A DNA stretch of 64,000 nt from Limnohabitans sp. 103DPR2. Its GTDB lineage: Bacteria; Pseudomonadota; Gammaproteobacteria; Burkholderiales; Burkholderiaceae_C. This document shows positions 43,960 through 55,430 of the stretch, piece after piece. The DNA lies in contig NZ_CP011834.1 of the NCBI RefSeq assembly GCF_001412575.1, forward strand, positions 2,790,001-2,854,000, given 5' to 3'. The notes below the pieces were generated by a model that saw only the letters and a program-made list of their open reading frames with translations, made no database searches and had not been told where the DNA came from. Position numbers and translations under genes: made by a program. The stretch's first letter is position 1, and the number at the start of each line of letters is the position of its first letter.

Positions 43960-45365
43960 GCAACACCTCCCATTTTTTGAACTTGGGCAGGCACTGCGCC
44001 GATGGAGCCGGCACCCATGCAAATGACGATGTCACCGTCTTTTGCATTGTCAAAAATAGCCTGCGCCATGCCTTCAATTTTATCGACAAAAACGGGTTCA
44101 ATTTTGCCTGCGATGCGTAAAGCACGAGATAAAGATCGACCGTCCGCTGCAACGATGGGCGCCTCACCTGCTGCATAAACTTCGGACAACAAAACGTGGT
44201 CGGCACCGTGGCTGATCACGCGCACAAAATCTTCAAAGCAATCGCGTGTTCGGCTGTAGCGATGCGGCTGAAATGCCAGCACCAAACGACGGCCTGGAAA
44301 GGCGCCGCGGGCCGCTGCCAAAGTGGCGGCCATCTCAACTGGATGGTGACCGTAATCGTCGATCAACGTGAAGCTTCCGGCTTGGTTCAACAGCTTCACT
44401 TCGCCATAGCGCTGGAAGCGGCGACCCACACCTTTGAAGTGGGCCAAGGCACGCTGAACCGCCGCGTCGTCCACACCCAATTCAACGGCCACCGAGATGG
44501 CGGCCAAGGCATTCAGCACATTGTGATCACCCGGCAAGTTCAGCACGATGGGCAAATCGGGCAAAACCACACCGTTGCGGCGTTGGACGGTGAAATGCAT
44601 TTGACCGTTTTCAGCCCGAACATCGACCGCGCGGACTTGTGCGCCTTCTTTCAAGCCGTAGGTGGTCACAGGCCTGGCCAGCTTGTCTTGGATGCTGCGC
44701 ACGCCAGGGTCATCGCTGCACAAAATGGCCGTGCCGTAGAAGGGCATGCGGTGCAAAAATTCAACAAATGCCGACTTCAATTTTTCAAAGTCGTGGCCGT
44801 AGGTCTCCATGTGGTCGGCATCGATGTTGGTCACCACCGCCATCACAGGCAATAAATTCAAGAAAGAAGCGTCCGATTCGTCTGCTTCCACCACGATGTA
44901 GTCACCCGTTCCGAGCTTGGCATTGGTGCCCGCGCTGTTCAAGCGACCGCCAATCACAAACGTGGGATCGAGTCCACCTTCTGCCAACACGCTGGCCACC
45001 AAGCTGGTGGTGGTGGTTTTGCCGTGGGTGCCCGCAATGGCCACACCTTGCTTCATGCGCATCAACTCAGCGAGCATGACGGCGCGTGGCACCACTGGAA
45101 TGTGGCGTGCCTTGGCCACCAGCACTTCAGGGTTGTCGGCTTTGACGGCCGTTGAAGTGACCACGGCGTCAGCGCCCTGAACGTTGTCTGCACTGTGGCC
45201 TACATGCGTTTGGATGCCCAATGCAGCCAAACGGCGCAAGGTGCTGCTGTCGGACAGATCAGAGCCCGAGATGGTGTAACCCAAATTCAACAATACTTCT
45301 GCAATGCCGCTCATACCGGCGCCACCGACGCCGATGAAGTGGATATGACGAATGGCGTGTTTCAT
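43956..45365 (-). CDS. murC: UDP-N-acetylmuramate--L-alanine ligase
   Basis: A 469-residue ligase that adds L-Ala to UDP-MurNAc. [18 protein letters not shown] is the N-terminal nucleotide fold, [17 protein letters not shown] the ATP P-loop near residue 115, and [19 protein letters not shown] the metal and substrate region. The start at 45365 (MKHAIRH) is chosen over 45428, which is only an upstream extension of unrelated residues. It has 4-base overlaps with murG and ddl. Confidence 0.97.
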   Translation of the reverse strand: MKHAIRHIHFIGVGGAGMSGIAEVLLNLGYTISGSDLSDSSTLRRLAALGIQTHVGHSADNVQGADAVVTSTAVKADNPEVLVAKARHIPVVPRAVMLAELMRMKQGVAIAGTHGKTTTTSLVASVLAEGGLDPTFVIGGRLNSAGTNAKLGTGDYIVVEADESDASFLNLLPVMAVVTNIDADHMETYGHDFEKLKSAFVEFLHRMPFYGTAILCSDDPGVRSIQDKLARPVTTYGLKEGAQVRAVDVRAENGQMHFTVQRRNGVVLPDLPIVLNLPGDHNVLNALAAISVAVELGVDDAAVQRALAHFKGVGRRFQRYGEVKLLNQAGSFTLIDDYGHHPVEMAATLAAARGAFPGRRLVLAFQPHRYSRTRDCFEDFVRVISHGADHVLLSEVYAAGEAPIVAADGRSLSRALRIAGKIEPVFVDKIEGMAQAIFDNAKDGDIVICMGAGSIGAVPAQVQKMGGVA

Positions 45366-46423
45366 GCGGCCAATGCCTCGCAAGCTGCCACCACTTCTTG
45401 AGTGGCTTGTGTCTTCTTCAAAGCCCATGCTTTTTCGGCACAGGCCAACAATTCTTCACGTGTCAGGCTGGCCAAACGGGCCGCCAAAGTTTCAGGCGTG
45501 AGCTGGGCTTGTGGCATCAGCCAGCCCGCACCCTGTTGAACCAAGAAATTCGCATTGGTCGTTTGGTGATCGTCCACCGCAAATGGGAATGGCACATAAA
45601 TGGCAGCCGCACCTACCGCCGCAATTTCGGTCACGGTGCTGGCCCCAGAACGGCAAATGACCAGATCGGCATCGGCAAAGGCTTGTGCGGTGTCATCAAT
45701 GAAAGGCGTCAGTTCTGCTTGCACCCCAGCTTGTTGGTAATGGTTGCGCAAGGCCTCAATTTGTTTGGCCCCACTTTGATGCACCACCACAGGCCGCTGA
45801 TCTGCAGGCATCAAGGCCAGCGCTTGAGGCACGATTTCATTCAGGGCCTGCGCACCCAAACTGCCACCCACCACCCAAATTTTCAAAGGACCCGTGCGGC
45901 CCGCAAATCTGGCTGCAGGTGCAGGTTTGTTCAAGAAATTCTGACGCAAGGGATTGCCCACCCACACGCCTTTTTTCAGCACGTCTGGAAATGCGCAGTA
46001 GATGCGATCGGCCACACCGGCCAACACTTTGTTGGCCAAGCCCGCGACCGAGTTTTGCTCATGCAAGACCAAGGGCTTGCCCATCAGAACAGACATCATG
46101 CCGCCTGGGAAAGTGATGTAGCCACCCAAGCCCACCACCACGTGGGGCTGCACACGGCGAACCACTTGCAGACTTTGCCAAAATGCCTTGAGCAGACGCA
46201 TAGGCAGCAATGCCAAACTGAGCAGACCTTTGCCGCGCACACCACCAAATTCAACAGGCTCAAATGCAAAGCCACGTTGCGGTACATATTGACTTTCCAT
46301 GTTGCCGGGTACGCCCAACCAATGCACGCGCCAACCCGCATCACGCAAAGACTCGGCCACGGCCAAGCCTGGGAAAATATGCCCACCGGTACCGCCAGCC
46401 ATGATGAGTGCGCAGCGCGTCAT
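45362..46423 (-). CDS. murG: UDP-GlcNAc--lipid I N-acetylglucosaminyltransferase
   Basis: A 353-residue GT28 glycosyltransferase that converts lipid I to lipid II on the cytoplasmic face. It shows [19 protein letters not shown] at the N-terminus, [15 protein letters not shown] near residue 100, and [16 protein letters not shown], the UDP-GlcNAc motif. ATG 46423 overlaps the ftsW stop; a longer frame to 46693 lies inside ftsW and is ignored. Confidence 0.97.
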   Translation of the reverse strand: MTRCALIMAGGTGGHIFPGLAVAESLRDAGWRVHWLGVPGNMESQYVPQRGFAFEPVEFGGVRGKGLLSLALLPMRLLKAFWQSLQVVRRVQPHVVVGLGGYITFPGGMMSVLMGKPLVLHEQNSVAGLANKVLAGVADRIYCAFPDVLKKGVWVGNPLRQNFLNKPAPAARFAGRTGPLKIWVVGGSLGAQALNEIVPQALALMPADQRPVVVHQSGAKQIEALRNHYQQAGVQAELTPFIDDTAQAFADADLVICRSGASTVTEIAAVGAAAIYVPFPFAVDDHQTTNANFLVQQGAGWLMPQAQLTPETLAARLASLTREELLACAEKAWALKKTQATQEVVAACEALAA

Positions 46424-47706
46424 GAACGACCCCCTCGCATCATCTGTTTGTTTTCGGCGTCGATGCGAAGCACGATGGCAATGGCCACCATGTTGAGCAA
46501 AATGGCCGAGCCGCCATAACTCATCAAGGGCAAAGTCAAACCTTTGGTCGGCAGCGCGCCCAAGTTCACGCCCATGTTGATGAAGGACTGGAATCCAATC
46601 CAGATGCCCACACCTTGTGCCACCAAACCTGGGAATGTGCGGTCCAAAGCCAGCGCTTGACGGCCAATCACCATGATGCGGCGGCTGAGCCACAGGAACA
46701 TGCCAATCACGGCAATCACGCCCACCAGTCCAAACTCTTCACCAATCACAGCCAACAAGAAATCGGTGTGCGCTTCGGGCAACCAGTGCAGTTTTTCTAC
46801 GCTGCCGCCCAATCCCACGCCAAAGATTTCGCCGCGGCCAATGGCAATGAGTGAATGCGACAACTGATAACCTTTGCCCAGTGCGTGCGTGGGATCCCAA
46901 GGATCGAGGTACGCAAAAATGCGTTCACGGCGCCAGGGCGATGCGGCAATGATCATGGCAAATGCAAACACCAAGATCGCCAAGATCAAGAAGAACATGC
47001 GGGCATTCACACCGCCCAAGAACAAAATGCCCATGGCAATGATGGCGATCACCAAGAAAGCGCCCATGTCGGGTTCGGCCAACAAAAATATACCGGCCAA
47101 GCCAACAGCAGCGCCCATTGGCAACACCGCGCGGAAGAAGCGCTCTTTCACTTCCATCTTGCGCACCATGTAATCGGATGCGTAAATGATGACGGCCAGC
47201 TTGGCAAATTCAGAGGGCTGAAAGTTCATCACCCCCAAGGAAATCCAGCGGCGTGCGCCATTCACACCTTTGCCAATGAAAGGCAACAACACGGCTGCCA
47301 GCAAGACCAAAGACAAAATGAACAGAGGCCGCGCATTTTTTTCCCACATTTCCAAAGGCACTTGGAAAGCCAACAAAGCCACACCAAATCCAATCACAAT
47401 GGAAATGACATGGCGGACCAGGAAATGCGTTTGGGAGTAGCGCGCAAACTTGGGGTTGTCTGGCATGGCAATGCTGGCCGAGTACACCATGATCATGCCC
47501 CACATCAGCAAGGCCACCACCACCCACACCAAGGCTTGGTCAATGTTCTGAATCTTGCCTTGCGCAGCACCATTTTTGGCGTAGTCATAGCTGCCCAAAT
47601 TAACTGGCAAGCCGCCATCACCTGCGGCCTGAACGGACGCACCACCGCCGGCGCGGCTGAACAAGCCAGCGCTCCAAGCAGTGAAACGTGCCATCCATCC
47701 ACTCAT
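46420..47706 (-). CDS. ftsW: cell division SEDS glycosyltransferase FtsW
   Basis: A 428-residue SEDS protein with about ten membrane segments that polymerises lipid II at the septum with FtsI. Signatures include [35 protein letters not shown] (broken: [20 protein letters not shown]) and [20 protein letters not shown] cytoplasmic N-terminal stretch of about 50 residues with a Gly/Ala-rich part precedes the first helix. It shares 4-base overlaps with murD and murG and is a paralogue of RodA at 30788. Confidence 0.96.
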   Translation of the reverse strand: MSGWMARFTAWSAGLFSRAGGGASVQAAGDGGLPVNLGSYDYAKNGAAQGKIQNIDQALVWVVVALLMWGMIMVYSASIAMPDNPKFARYSQTHFLVRHVISIVIGFGVALLAFQVPLEMWEKNARPLFILSLVLLAAVLLPFIGKGVNGARRWISLGVMNFQPSEFAKLAVIIYASDYMVRKMEVKERFFRAVLPMGAAVGLAGIFLLAEPDMGAFLVIAIIAMGILFLGGVNARMFFLILAILVFAFAMIIAASPWRRERIFAYLDPWDPTHALGKGYQLSHSLIAIGRGEIFGVGLGGSVEKLHWLPEAHTDFLLAVIGEEFGLVGVIAVIGMFLWLSRRIMVIGRQALALDRTFPGLVAQGVGIWIGFQSFINMGVNLGALPTKGLTLPLMSYGGSAILLNMVAIAIVLRIDAENKQMMRGGRS

Positions 47707-49217
47707 TGAGAGGTCTCCACAATTTGGCCGGTTGCCTCTGCAATCTCTGCCACAGCTTGGCAGAAGACTTGCGCGCGGTGAGGGTAGTCACGGAACATGT
47801 CAAAACTTGCACAAGCGGGCGACAGCAACACAGCGTCGCCTGCTTGGGCCACCTCTTTGGCTGCGTTGACAGCCTCGGGCAATGTGGCGGCATCGATCAA
47901 GGGCACACCACACAGTGACAACGCGTCACGGATAAGGGGAGCATCGCGGCCGATCAAAATCACGGCACGCGTGTAACGAGAGACAGGTTCGGCCAGCGGC
48001 GAGAAATCTTGACCTTTGCCATCACCACCCAAAATCACCACCACGCGGCGCTCAGAACCCAAGCCCACCAACGCAGCCACGGTGGCGCCCACATTGGTGC
48101 CTTTGCTGTCGTCAAAATATTCGATGTCATTGACGATGGCGACTGATTCCACTCGGTGTGGCTCGCCCTTGTATTCACGCAAACCAAACAACATCGAAGC
48201 CAAGCTGCTTCCCGTGCTACTGGCCAAAGCCAAAGCAGCCAAAGCATTCACGGCATTGTGACGACCGCGAATGCGCAATGCATCGGCTGGCATCAGGCGT
48301 TGAATGTGAATCTCTTCCACTTCCCCTTTGCGCAGGCGACGTGTTTCATCAGATTCCAAAGCCCGCACCAACCAGGTCATGCCGTTGACGGTTTCCAAAC
48401 CAAAGTCACCTGGCCGCTCGGGCATACCAGCACCGTAGGTGATGTGTTCTCGAACAATGGGTTTTTGCAGCTTGGCGCGGATGGGGTCTGGCAGCATGGC
48501 CATGACACGCGCATCGTCGCGGTTCAACAGCATCAAAGACTGTTCACCAAAAATCTTTTCTTTGGCAGCAGCGTAGGCGTCCATGCTGCCGTGCCAATCC
48601 AAATGGTCTTGGGTGACGTTCAGCACGGTGGCCGCAGTTGGCTCAAACGGTCCTGCGTTGTCCAATTGGAAACTCGACAACTCGAGCACCCACACTTCAG
48701 GCAATGCGTCGTCTACACATTCGCGCAAGGTGTCCAACAAGGTGGGGCCAATGTTGCCGGCCACCTTGACTGTTTTACCGGCGCGCTCAATCAATTGGCC
48801 GGTCAATGCGGTCACCGTGGTTTTGCCGTTGGTGCCCGTGATGGCCAAGACTTTGGGGGTGTAGTCGCGTGTGGCCTTGAGTTTTTCGAGGGCTTGCACA
48901 AACAAAGTCAGCTCGCCACCCGTCCACAGCCCCATGGACTTGGCAGCATCCAACACAGGGGCTGTATCGGCAGGTGCCAAACCTGGGCTTGCAAACACAG
49001 CACGAATGGCGCTGCCTTCAACCAGACTGGCGCTGAAAGGACCCGAAACCCAATGCACTTGGGGCAACTCGCTTTGCAAGATGGCCAAATTGGCCGGTGC
49101 TTCACGCGTATCGGCAACGGTGACTTCTGCACCTGCGAACGCGCACCAGCGCGCCATGGCCAGGCCTGAAGCGCCTAGCCCCAAAATCAAAATGTGTTGG
49201 CCTTGAAGATAGTTCAT
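47703..49217 (-). CDS. murD: UDP-N-acetylmuramoylalanine--D-glutamate ligase
   Basis: A 504-residue ligase that adds D-Glu. [18 protein letters not shown] is the N-terminal fold, [18 protein letters not shown] the P-loop near residue 128, and NDSKGTN-like [19 protein letters not shown] the C-terminal motif. It is longer than E. coli MurD (438), with extra residues around [16 protein letters not shown] between the middle and C-terminal domains. ATG 49217 (MNYLQGQH) lies two bases after the mraY stop. Confidence 0.96.
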   Translation of the reverse strand: MNYLQGQHILILGLGASGLAMARWCAFAGAEVTVADTREAPANLAILQSELPQVHWVSGPFSASLVEGSAIRAVFASPGLAPADTAPVLDAAKSMGLWTGGELTLFVQALEKLKATRDYTPKVLAITGTNGKTTVTALTGQLIERAGKTVKVAGNIGPTLLDTLRECVDDALPEVWVLELSSFQLDNAGPFEPTAATVLNVTQDHLDWHGSMDAYAAAKEKIFGEQSLMLLNRDDARVMAMLPDPIRAKLQKPIVREHITYGAGMPERPGDFGLETVNGMTWLVRALESDETRRLRKGEVEEIHIQRLMPADALRIRGRHNAVNALAALALASSTGSSLASMLFGLREYKGEPHRVESVAIVNDIEYFDDSKGTNVGATVAALVGLGSERRVVVILGGDGKGQDFSPLAEPVSRYTRAVILIGRDAPLIRDALSLCGVPLIDAATLPEAVNAAKEVAQAGDAVLLSPACASFDMFRDYPHRAQVFCQAVAEIAEATGQIVETSQ

Positions 49218-49219
49218 GC

Positions 49220-50398
49220 TTATCTCAGCTTCAAAGTCGACAGACCCACCAAGCACAGCAGCATGGTGATGATCCAAAAACGCACAACCACTTGGGTTTC
49301 TTTCCAACCACTCTTTTCAAAGTGATGGTGCAAAGGCGCCATCTTCAAAATGCGACGACCCTCGCCATATTTCTTTTTGGTGTACTTGAAGTAAGTCACT
49401 TGCAGCATCACCGACAAAGCTTCCACCACAAAAATACCGCCCATGATGGCCAACACAATTTCTTGACGCACGATGACGGCAATGGTGCCCAATGCACCGC
49501 CCAAAGCCAACGCACCGACATCACCCATGAAGACTTGTGCAGGATGGGTGTTGAACCACAAGAAGGCCAAACCTGCACCAGCCATGGCAGCGCAAAAAAT
49601 CATCAACTCACCAGTGCCTGGGATGTAAGGCAAGAACAAGTACTTGGCATACACAGAGCTGCCGGTCACATAGGCAAACACGCCCAAGGCAGAGCCCACC
49701 ATCACCACAGGCATGATGGCCAAACCATCCAAACCATCGGTCAAATTCACCGCATTGCTTGAACCCACAATGACCAAATAGGTCATGACCATGAAACCAA
49801 ACACACCCAAGGGGTAGCTGATCTCTTTGAAGAAAGGCACCAGCAAGCCGGCCTTGGGGGGCAAGTTCACATCAAATCCGGAGATGACCCACTTCACAAA
49901 CAAATCGAGCACGCGCAAATTGGAGCTCTCAGAAATGCTGAAAACCAAATAGAACGCAGCCAGCAATCCAATCACAGATTGCCAGAAATATTTTTCGCGT
50001 GAACGCATGCCTTCAGGATCTTTGTTCACCACCTTGCGCCAATCGTCAACCCAACCAATGGCACCAAATCCCAAAGTGACGATGAGCACAATCCAGACAA
50101 AGCGATTGGTCCAGTCAAACCACAACAAGGTGCTGATGGCAATCGACAACAAAATCAATACGCCGCCCATGGTGGGTGTGCCACTTTTGGCCAAGTGACT
50201 TTCCATGCCATAGCCGCGCACAGGCTGACCAATTTTCAAAGATGTCAAATGGCGAATCACTGCGGGGCCTGCAATCAAGCCAATCAAGAGCGAGGTCAAA
50301 GCGGCCATCACTGCCCTGAACGTGATGTACTGAAACACCCGCAAAAAGCCCCACTCAGGGGACAAGGTTTGCAACCACTGCGCCAAATTAAGCAGCAT
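49220..50398 (-). CDS. mraY: phospho-MurNAc-pentapeptide transferase
   Basis: A 392-residue polytopic enzyme that links phospho-MurNAc-pentapeptide to undecaprenyl phosphate to make lipid I. Ten hydrophobic segments are seen. The catalytic Asp-rich motifs are [21 protein letters not shown] and [16 protein letters not shown], and [16 protein letters not shown] is the C-terminal His motif. It is somewhat longer than E. coli MraY (360), mostly in a loop near 150-200. Its start overlaps murF by 11 bases. Confidence 0.97.
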   Translation of the reverse strand: MLLNLAQWLQTLSPEWGFLRVFQYITFRAVMAALTSLLIGLIAGPAVIRHLTSLKIGQPVRGYGMESHLAKSGTPTMGGVLILLSIAISTLLWFDWTNRFVWIVLIVTLGFGAIGWVDDWRKVVNKDPEGMRSREKYFWQSVIGLLAAFYLVFSISESSNLRVLDLFVKWVISGFDVNLPPKAGLLVPFFKEISYPLGVFGFMVMTYLVIVGSSNAVNLTDGLDGLAIMPVVMVGSALGVFAYVTGSSVYAKYLFLPYIPGTGELMIFCAAMAGAGLAFLWFNTHPAQVFMGDVGALALGGALGTIAVIVRQEIVLAIMGGIFVVEALSVMLQVTYFKYTKKKYGEGRRILKMAPLHHHFEKSGWKETQVVVRFWIITMLLCLVGLSTLKLR

Positions 50399-51842
50399 GT
50401 AAGGACTCTCTTTCGGTTGCTTGAGCTGACTCGGTCAGCACGCGCAAGCTTTCCACCACGCGCTCCATTTTCATAAATCGGGATCCTTTGATCACCACGC
50501 TGTTGCACGCAGGCATGTGCAACACAACGGCCGCTTGCAAAGCTTCCATCGTTTCAAAATGACGCGCACCCACAAAGGCACGGCTGCTGTGCACGCACAA
50601 ATTGCCCAAGGTGAACAAAGCATCAATGCCGCGCGATTGGGCATAAGCGCCCACCTCGGTATGGAACTCAGGTCCTTGCTGACCCACCTCACCCATGTCA
50701 CCCAACACCAGCAAGCGCGGCGCGGGCAATTCAGCGAGCACATCAATGGCTGCACGCACAGAGTCGGGGTTGGCGTTGTAGGTGTCATCCACCAAGGTGT
50801 AGGCGTGCCCCGCAATTTGCCATTGGCATGATTTAGAGCGACCTTTGACAGGCTCAAAGGACTCAAGTCCTTTGACAATGTCGACCAACTTCATGCCAGC
50901 TGCCAAGGCGCATGCCGAAGCGGCCAAAGCGTTGAGGACGTTGTGGCGGCCTGCAATGTTCAAACGACATGGCAAGGACTGAGCCTTGGCAACCAGTGTG
51001 AATTGCCAAGCGCCGTGGGTCCAGGCAATGTTGTGGGCTTGAACATCACCGGCTTCAAATCCAAATGTGAGGGTCTGACGGTTGCCAGCCAACTCGCGCC
51101 ACAAGGGTGTGTAGGCGTCGACAGCCGGAAACACGGCTACGCCATGGGCTGGCAAGGCGCGAATCACTTCGCCATTCTCACGCGCAACGGCCTCCACGGT
51201 GGCCATGAATTCTTGATGTTCACGCTGCGCATTGTTGACCAAGCCAACAGTTGGCTGGGCATAACGCGCCAGCACTTCAATTTCACCAGGATGGTTCATG
51301 CCCAGTTCAATCACGGCACGCTGATGTGACGCACGCAAGTTAAACAAGGTCAATGGGACGCCGATCTCATTGTTCAAGTTACCTTGTGTCGACATCGAAG
51401 GGTGTGCGGCATCGGCGCGCAACACAGCCGCAATCATTTGCGTCACTGTGGTTTTGCCATTGCTGCCAGTCACACCAATGAGGGACACGTCAAACTGCCG
51501 ACGCCACTGCGCAGACAACTCGCCCAAGGCTGCGCGAGCATCCGGCACACAGAAGGCAGGAATGTGAACACCGTCCAAATGCTTTTGGGTCTCGGGGCTT
51601 TGGACTTGGGCAGCTTCAAACAAAACGGCAACAGCACCCTGCGCTTGCGCTTGCAGCAAGAAAGCTGCGCCATCAAAGTTCTCGCCCTTCAATGCTACAA
51701 ACAAATCGCCAGCCACCACACTGCGGCTGTCCGTGCGAACTGCTTGAATGCAGACGGATTTCAATTGATCAGCCTTCAAGGTGCCTACTACTGGCACAGC
51801 GATGGGCAGCCAAGTTTGCAATTGGGCCAATGTGAAGTTCAT
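50388..51842 (-). CDS. murF: UDP-MurNAc-tripeptide--D-Ala-D-Ala ligase
   Basis: A 484-residue ligase that completes the pentapeptide. [19 protein letters not shown] near residue 123 is the P-loop, and [20 protein letters not shown] and [13 protein letters not shown] are the MurF-type middle and C-terminal motifs. Its ATG overlaps the murE stop by four bases and its end overlaps mraY by 11. Confidence 0.97.
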   Translation of the reverse strand: MNFTLAQLQTWLPIAVPVVGTLKADQLKSVCIQAVRTDSRSVVAGDLFVALKGENFDGAAFLLQAQAQGAVAVLFEAAQVQSPETQKHLDGVHIPAFCVPDARAALGELSAQWRRQFDVSLIGVTGSNGKTTVTQMIAAVLRADAAHPSMSTQGNLNNEIGVPLTLFNLRASHQRAVIELGMNHPGEIEVLARYAQPTVGLVNNAQREHQEFMATVEAVARENGEVIRALPAHGVAVFPAVDAYTPLWRELAGNRQTLTFGFEAGDVQAHNIAWTHGAWQFTLVAKAQSLPCRLNIAGRHNVLNALAASACALAAGMKLVDIVKGLESFEPVKGRSKSCQWQIAGHAYTLVDDTYNANPDSVRAAIDVLAELPAPRLLVLGDMGEVGQQGPEFHTEVGAYAQSRGIDALFTLGNLCVHSSRAFVGARHFETMEALQAAVVLHMPACNSVVIKGSRFMKMERVVESLRVLTESAQATERESLHAA

Positions 51843-53380
51843 GAGCGAACCTCCATAGAAGCCATGGTGTTGGCACGGCTGACCAAGGCTTCGTGCGCAT
51901 GCAGTCGGTCGTCGAAGGGGTGTTTCACACCCGCAATCTCTTGCGTGTCTTCGTGGCCTTTGCCAGCAATCAAAATGACATCACGCTTGTCCGCATGCAT
52001 CACTGCGTAGGCAATGGCTTTGGCGCGATCAAGTTCTTGGTAGGCTGCCTGCGGCATCTTCATGCCTTGAAGCATGTCTTGCACAATGGCGGCAGGTGAC
52101 TCTGTGCGTGGGTTGTCGCTGGTGAGCACCACATGATCGGCCGCAGCTTCTGCGGCAGCCGCCATCAAGGGACGCTTGCTGACATCGCGATCTCCGCCAC
52201 AACCCAAGACACACCACAGTTTGGTGTTCAAGCTTTGCGTAACGCGCTTCAAATTGGACAAGGTTTGCATCACTGCATCGGGCGTGTGTGCGTAGTCCAC
52301 CACGGTCAAGGGCAGTTCAATGCCTTCAACACCGACCACCTTTTCCATGCGACCAGGCACAGCTTGCAAACGTGCACAGACCTCGATCACCTGGTTCAAG
52401 GGCAATTGCAATGCACGCAACGCAGCCATCACACCCAACACATTGTCGACGTTGTAGTCACCCATCAAATGGGTTTGCAAATGCACACGCTGCTGATCTT
52501 CTTGCACATCAAAGGCCATGCCATGGGCTGTGCGCTCTAAGTTCAAAGCTTGTAAACGCGCTGGTTTACCTTGGCTTGAGCAGGTCCAAAGGTCGAGGTT
52601 TTTTTGCGATTGCAGTTGCACGGCCAACTCAGCGCCTTGCACATCGTCCACATTGACAACGGCCACTTGCAAATCAGGCCAAGCAAACAAGGCTTGTTTG
52701 GCTTGCCAATAAGCAGCCATGGTGCCGTGATAGTCCAAATGGTCTTGCGTGAAATTGGTAAAAATGGCCACTTGAATGCGTGTGCCTGCCAAGCGCTGTT
52801 CTGCAATGCCAATGGAGCTGGCTTCTATGGCGCAATGGGTCACACCTGCTGCCACAAAATTCCTCAATTGCGCTTGCAACAAGACCGGATCGGGGGTGGT
52901 CATGCCCGTCGACATCAACGCAGGTGGCTCGCCAACACCCAAAGTTCCGACCACCGCGCAACGTGCTGTGTTGTTGAGGGCATTCAAAGCTTGTGCCAAC
53001 CACCAGGTGGTGGAGGTTTTACCATTGGTGCCGGTCACCGCCATGACTTTCAAGTCTTGGCTGGGTTGTTCGTAATAGGCGTCGGCAATCCAACCGGTGT
53101 CTGCTTTCAGACCTGGGTAGGCGGCCATTTTTGTCTGCGTATCAGCATCTGCTTTCAGCCACTCTGCAGTCCATTGTTCACTGCCTTGAGCTTCCACCAA
53201 ACAAGCCGCAGCACCTTGGGCCAAAGCTGACACCACATAAGCACGACCATCGGTGGCAGCACCGGGCCATGCAATGAAAGCATCACCCGCTTTGACGACA
53301 CGACTGTCGGTGCACAAAACACCTGACACGTTTTGACGCAACCACTGTGCGGCTTGAGAGGGACTGTGCAAGGTTTGCAT
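51839..53380 (-). CDS. murE: UDP-MurNAc-L-Ala-D-Glu--2,6-diaminopimelate ligase
   Basis: A 513-residue ligase. AVTGTNGKTSTTWWLAQAL near residue 115 is the P-loop. The C-terminal SDNPRTESP motif, of the DNPR type, indicates meso-diaminopimelate rather than lysine as substrate and fits dapF in the same window. Its start shares one base with the ftsI stop (TGATG), so translation is probably coupled. Confidence 0.96.
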   Translation of the reverse strand: MQTLHSPSQAAQWLRQNVSGVLCTDSRVVKAGDAFIAWPGAATDGRAYVVSALAQGAAACLVEAQGSEQWTAEWLKADADTQTKMAAYPGLKADTGWIADAYYEQPSQDLKVMAVTGTNGKTSTTWWLAQALNALNNTARCAVVGTLGVGEPPALMSTGMTTPDPVLLQAQLRNFVAAGVTHCAIEASSIGIAEQRLAGTRIQVAIFTNFTQDHLDYHGTMAAYWQAKQALFAWPDLQVAVVNVDDVQGAELAVQLQSQKNLDLWTCSSQGKPARLQALNLERTAHGMAFDVQEDQQRVHLQTHLMGDYNVDNVLGVMAALRALQLPLNQVIEVCARLQAVPGRMEKVVGVEGIELPLTVVDYAHTPDAVMQTLSNLKRVTQSLNTKLWCVLGCGGDRDVSKRPLMAAAAEAAADHVVLTSDNPRTESPAAIVQDMLQGMKMPQAAYQELDRAKAIAYAVMHADKRDVILIAGKGHEDTQEIAGVKHPFDDRLHAHEALVSRANTMASMEVRS

Positions 53381-55113
53381 CAGAACGTCTCCTCCACACC
53401 ATTGGCCACAATTTGCGGCTTCACGCTCATGTCCGGTTGCACACCCAACAAGCGCAAACTTTGTTGCACGGTTTGACTGAAAACGGGTGCAGCCACGTCA
53501 CCGCCGTAATAGCGGCCATTGGTAGGCTCATCAATCATCACTGCCACCACGATACGGGGCTTGTCGATCGGCGCAATGCCAACAAACAAACCACGGTATT
53601 TTTTAGTGGCGTAGCCCTTGCCTTCTTGCTTGTGCGCCGTACCTGTTTTGCCACCAACAGAGTAACCCACTGTTTGAGCTTTTTGCGCTGTACCACCAGG
53701 GCCAGCAGCCATGTTCAGCATGTGGCGCATGGCCGCTGCATGTTCTGGACTGATCACGGGAACGCCCACCGGGACTTGGCCATTTTTAATCAGAGTGGCA
53801 GGCAGTGATTTGCCATCACTTGCGAAGATGGTGTACGCGCGCGCCATTTGGAACAAACTGACCGACACACCATAGCCATAGCTCATGGTGGCTTGCTCAA
53901 CAGGTCGCCATGTTTTGGCGGCGCGTAGGCGACCACTGACCACACCAGGGAAAGGCAATTGCGGTTTTTGTCCCAAGCCGACTGCAGTGAACATTTCCCA
54001 CATTTCACGTGGCTGTGTTTGCATGGCAATTTTGACCGTGCCCACGTTGCTGGACTTTTGAATCACTTCATTCACAGACAAGGCACCGTGAGGATGCGCA
54101 TCGGTGATCGTGGAGCCCGTGATGTTGATCCGGCCTGGGGCTGTTTGAATGATGGTTTCAGGTTTAACCAAACCCTTCTCCAACGCCAACGCAATGGTGA
54201 AAGGCTTCATGGTGGAGCCAGGCTCAAAACTGTCAGTCAACGCGCGATTGCGCAGCTGTTCACCACTCAAATTGACACGCTTATCGGGCGAATAGCTGGG
54301 GTAATTGGCCAAAGCCAAAATTTCACCCGACTGTGCATCCAGGACCACCACACTGCCCGCTTTGGCTTTGTTGTCTAGGACCGCTTCGCGTAACTTTTGA
54401 TACGCAAAAAACTGAACTTTGCTGTCGATGCTCAACTGCAAATCCTCGCCATCAACGGGCAAGGTCATCTGGCCCACATCTTCCACCACACGACCCAAGC
54501 GATCTTTGATGACACGACGTGCGCCCGGTTTACCTGACAGTTGATTTTGGAAAATCAACTCTATGCCCTCTTGGCCTTTGTCCTCAACATTGGTAAAGCC
54601 CACAATGTGGGCTGCCGCTTCACCTTCGGGGTACAAGCGCTTGTATTCTTTGATGGTGTAGATGCCTTTGATGTTCAAGGCCAAAATTTCCTTCACCACC
54701 GACTCGTCCATTTGGCGACGTAGCCACACAAAGGTCTTGTCTTCGTTTTCTAATTTTTTGGCCAACTCGACAGGCGACATTTCCAGCAACTTGCCCAACT
54801 GACGCAAACCTTCTGGCGAGCGGTCAATCTCTTCCGGATTGGCCCATACACTGGGCGCTGGCACGCTGGATGCCAAAATCAATCCGTTGCGATCCAAAAT
54901 ACGGCCGCGATTGGCGGGCAATGTCAGTGTGCGTGCAAAGCGAACTTCACCCTGGCGCTTGAAAAATGCATTGTCAAAAACTTGTACATACGATGCACGC
55001 ACTGCCAAGCCTACAAAGGCCAAGGCCATAGCGGCCACAATCAATTTACTGCGCCATACAGGCGTCTTGCTTGCAAGCAAAGGGCTGGATGAAAGCTGAA
55101 CACTTCGGCTCAT
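53380..55113 (-). CDS. ftsI: septal peptidoglycan transpeptidase FtsI (PBP3)
   Basis: A 577-residue class B penicillin-binding protein that cross-links septal peptidoglycan. One N-terminal membrane helix (LIVAAMALAFVGLAVRASYV) leads to a dimerisation or pedestal domain and then the transpeptidase domain. The serine motif is EPGSTMKPF, the SxN motif is KSSNVGTVK and the KTG box is VGGKTGTAHK. The ends overlap ftsL by four bases and murE by one. Confidence 0.97.
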   Translation of the reverse strand: MSRSVQLSSSPLLASKTPVWRSKLIVAAMALAFVGLAVRASYVQVFDNAFFKRQGEVRFARTLTLPANRGRILDRNGLILASSVPAPSVWANPEEIDRSPEGLRQLGKLLEMSPVELAKKLENEDKTFVWLRRQMDESVVKEILALNIKGIYTIKEYKRLYPEGEAAAHIVGFTNVEDKGQEGIELIFQNQLSGKPGARRVIKDRLGRVVEDVGQMTLPVDGEDLQLSIDSKVQFFAYQKLREAVLDNKAKAGSVVVLDAQSGEILALANYPSYSPDKRVNLSGEQLRNRALTDSFEPGSTMKPFTIALALEKGLVKPETIIQTAPGRINITGSTITDAHPHGALSVNEVIQKSSNVGTVKIAMQTQPREMWEMFTAVGLGQKPQLPFPGVVSGRLRAAKTWRPVEQATMSYGYGVSVSLFQMARAYTIFASDGKSLPATLIKNGQVPVGVPVISPEHAAAMRHMLNMAAGPGGTAQKAQTVGYSVGGKTGTAHKQEGKGYATKKYRGLFVGIAPIDKPRIVVAVMIDEPTNGRYYGGDVAAPVFSQTVQQSLRLLGVQPDMSVKPQIVANGVEETF

Positions 55114-55430
55114 GGCTTTGCCCCCGATGTCTTCTCTTCTGCCGTGGCCGCAGGCACTTGCACATCTGCAGGTTGCTTCACGTATTGCGTGATGCCAGGC
55201 GTGACCAAACGCATCTGCAATTGCTGTTTGGCAATTTGCTCAATGCGCAAAGGCGAAGCTTGCGCACGTCGCTCAACTTGCAAACGCTCATGCTCTAACT
55301 CAAGGCGTGTTGCTTCTTTGGTCGCAGCTTCCAAGGCCATGAATGAGCGGCGCGCTTCGTAATGACTGTGCACCAAAAACATGGCCGAGAAAATAATGGC
55401 AATGACCAAGAACACATTGAGGCGTGTCAT
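55110..55430 (-). CDS. ftsL: cell division protein FtsL
   Basis: A 106-residue bitopic protein: a short N-terminus, one membrane helix ([19 protein letters not shown]) and a periplasmic leucine-zipper-like coiled coil (about 30-85). It forms a complex with FtsB and FtsQ, and activates FtsWI. The primary sequence is poorly conserved, as usual for FtsL. It overlaps rsmH and ftsI by four bases each, which confirms its place in the cluster. Confidence 0.9.
   Translation of the reverse strand: MTRLNVFLVIAIIFSAMFLVHSHYEARRSFMALEAATKEATRLELEHERLQVERRAQASPLRIEQIAKQQLQMRLVTPGITQYVKQPADVQVPAATAEEKTSGAKP

Noticed and set aside
46424..46693. N-terminal extension of MurG
   Set aside because: It lies inside ftsW in another frame; the ATG at 46423 overlaps the ftsW stop as ATGA and starts the conserved domain.
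48156..49169. A 337-codon plus-strand ORF over murD
   Set aside because: Antisense shadow of murD with no ribosome site or motif.
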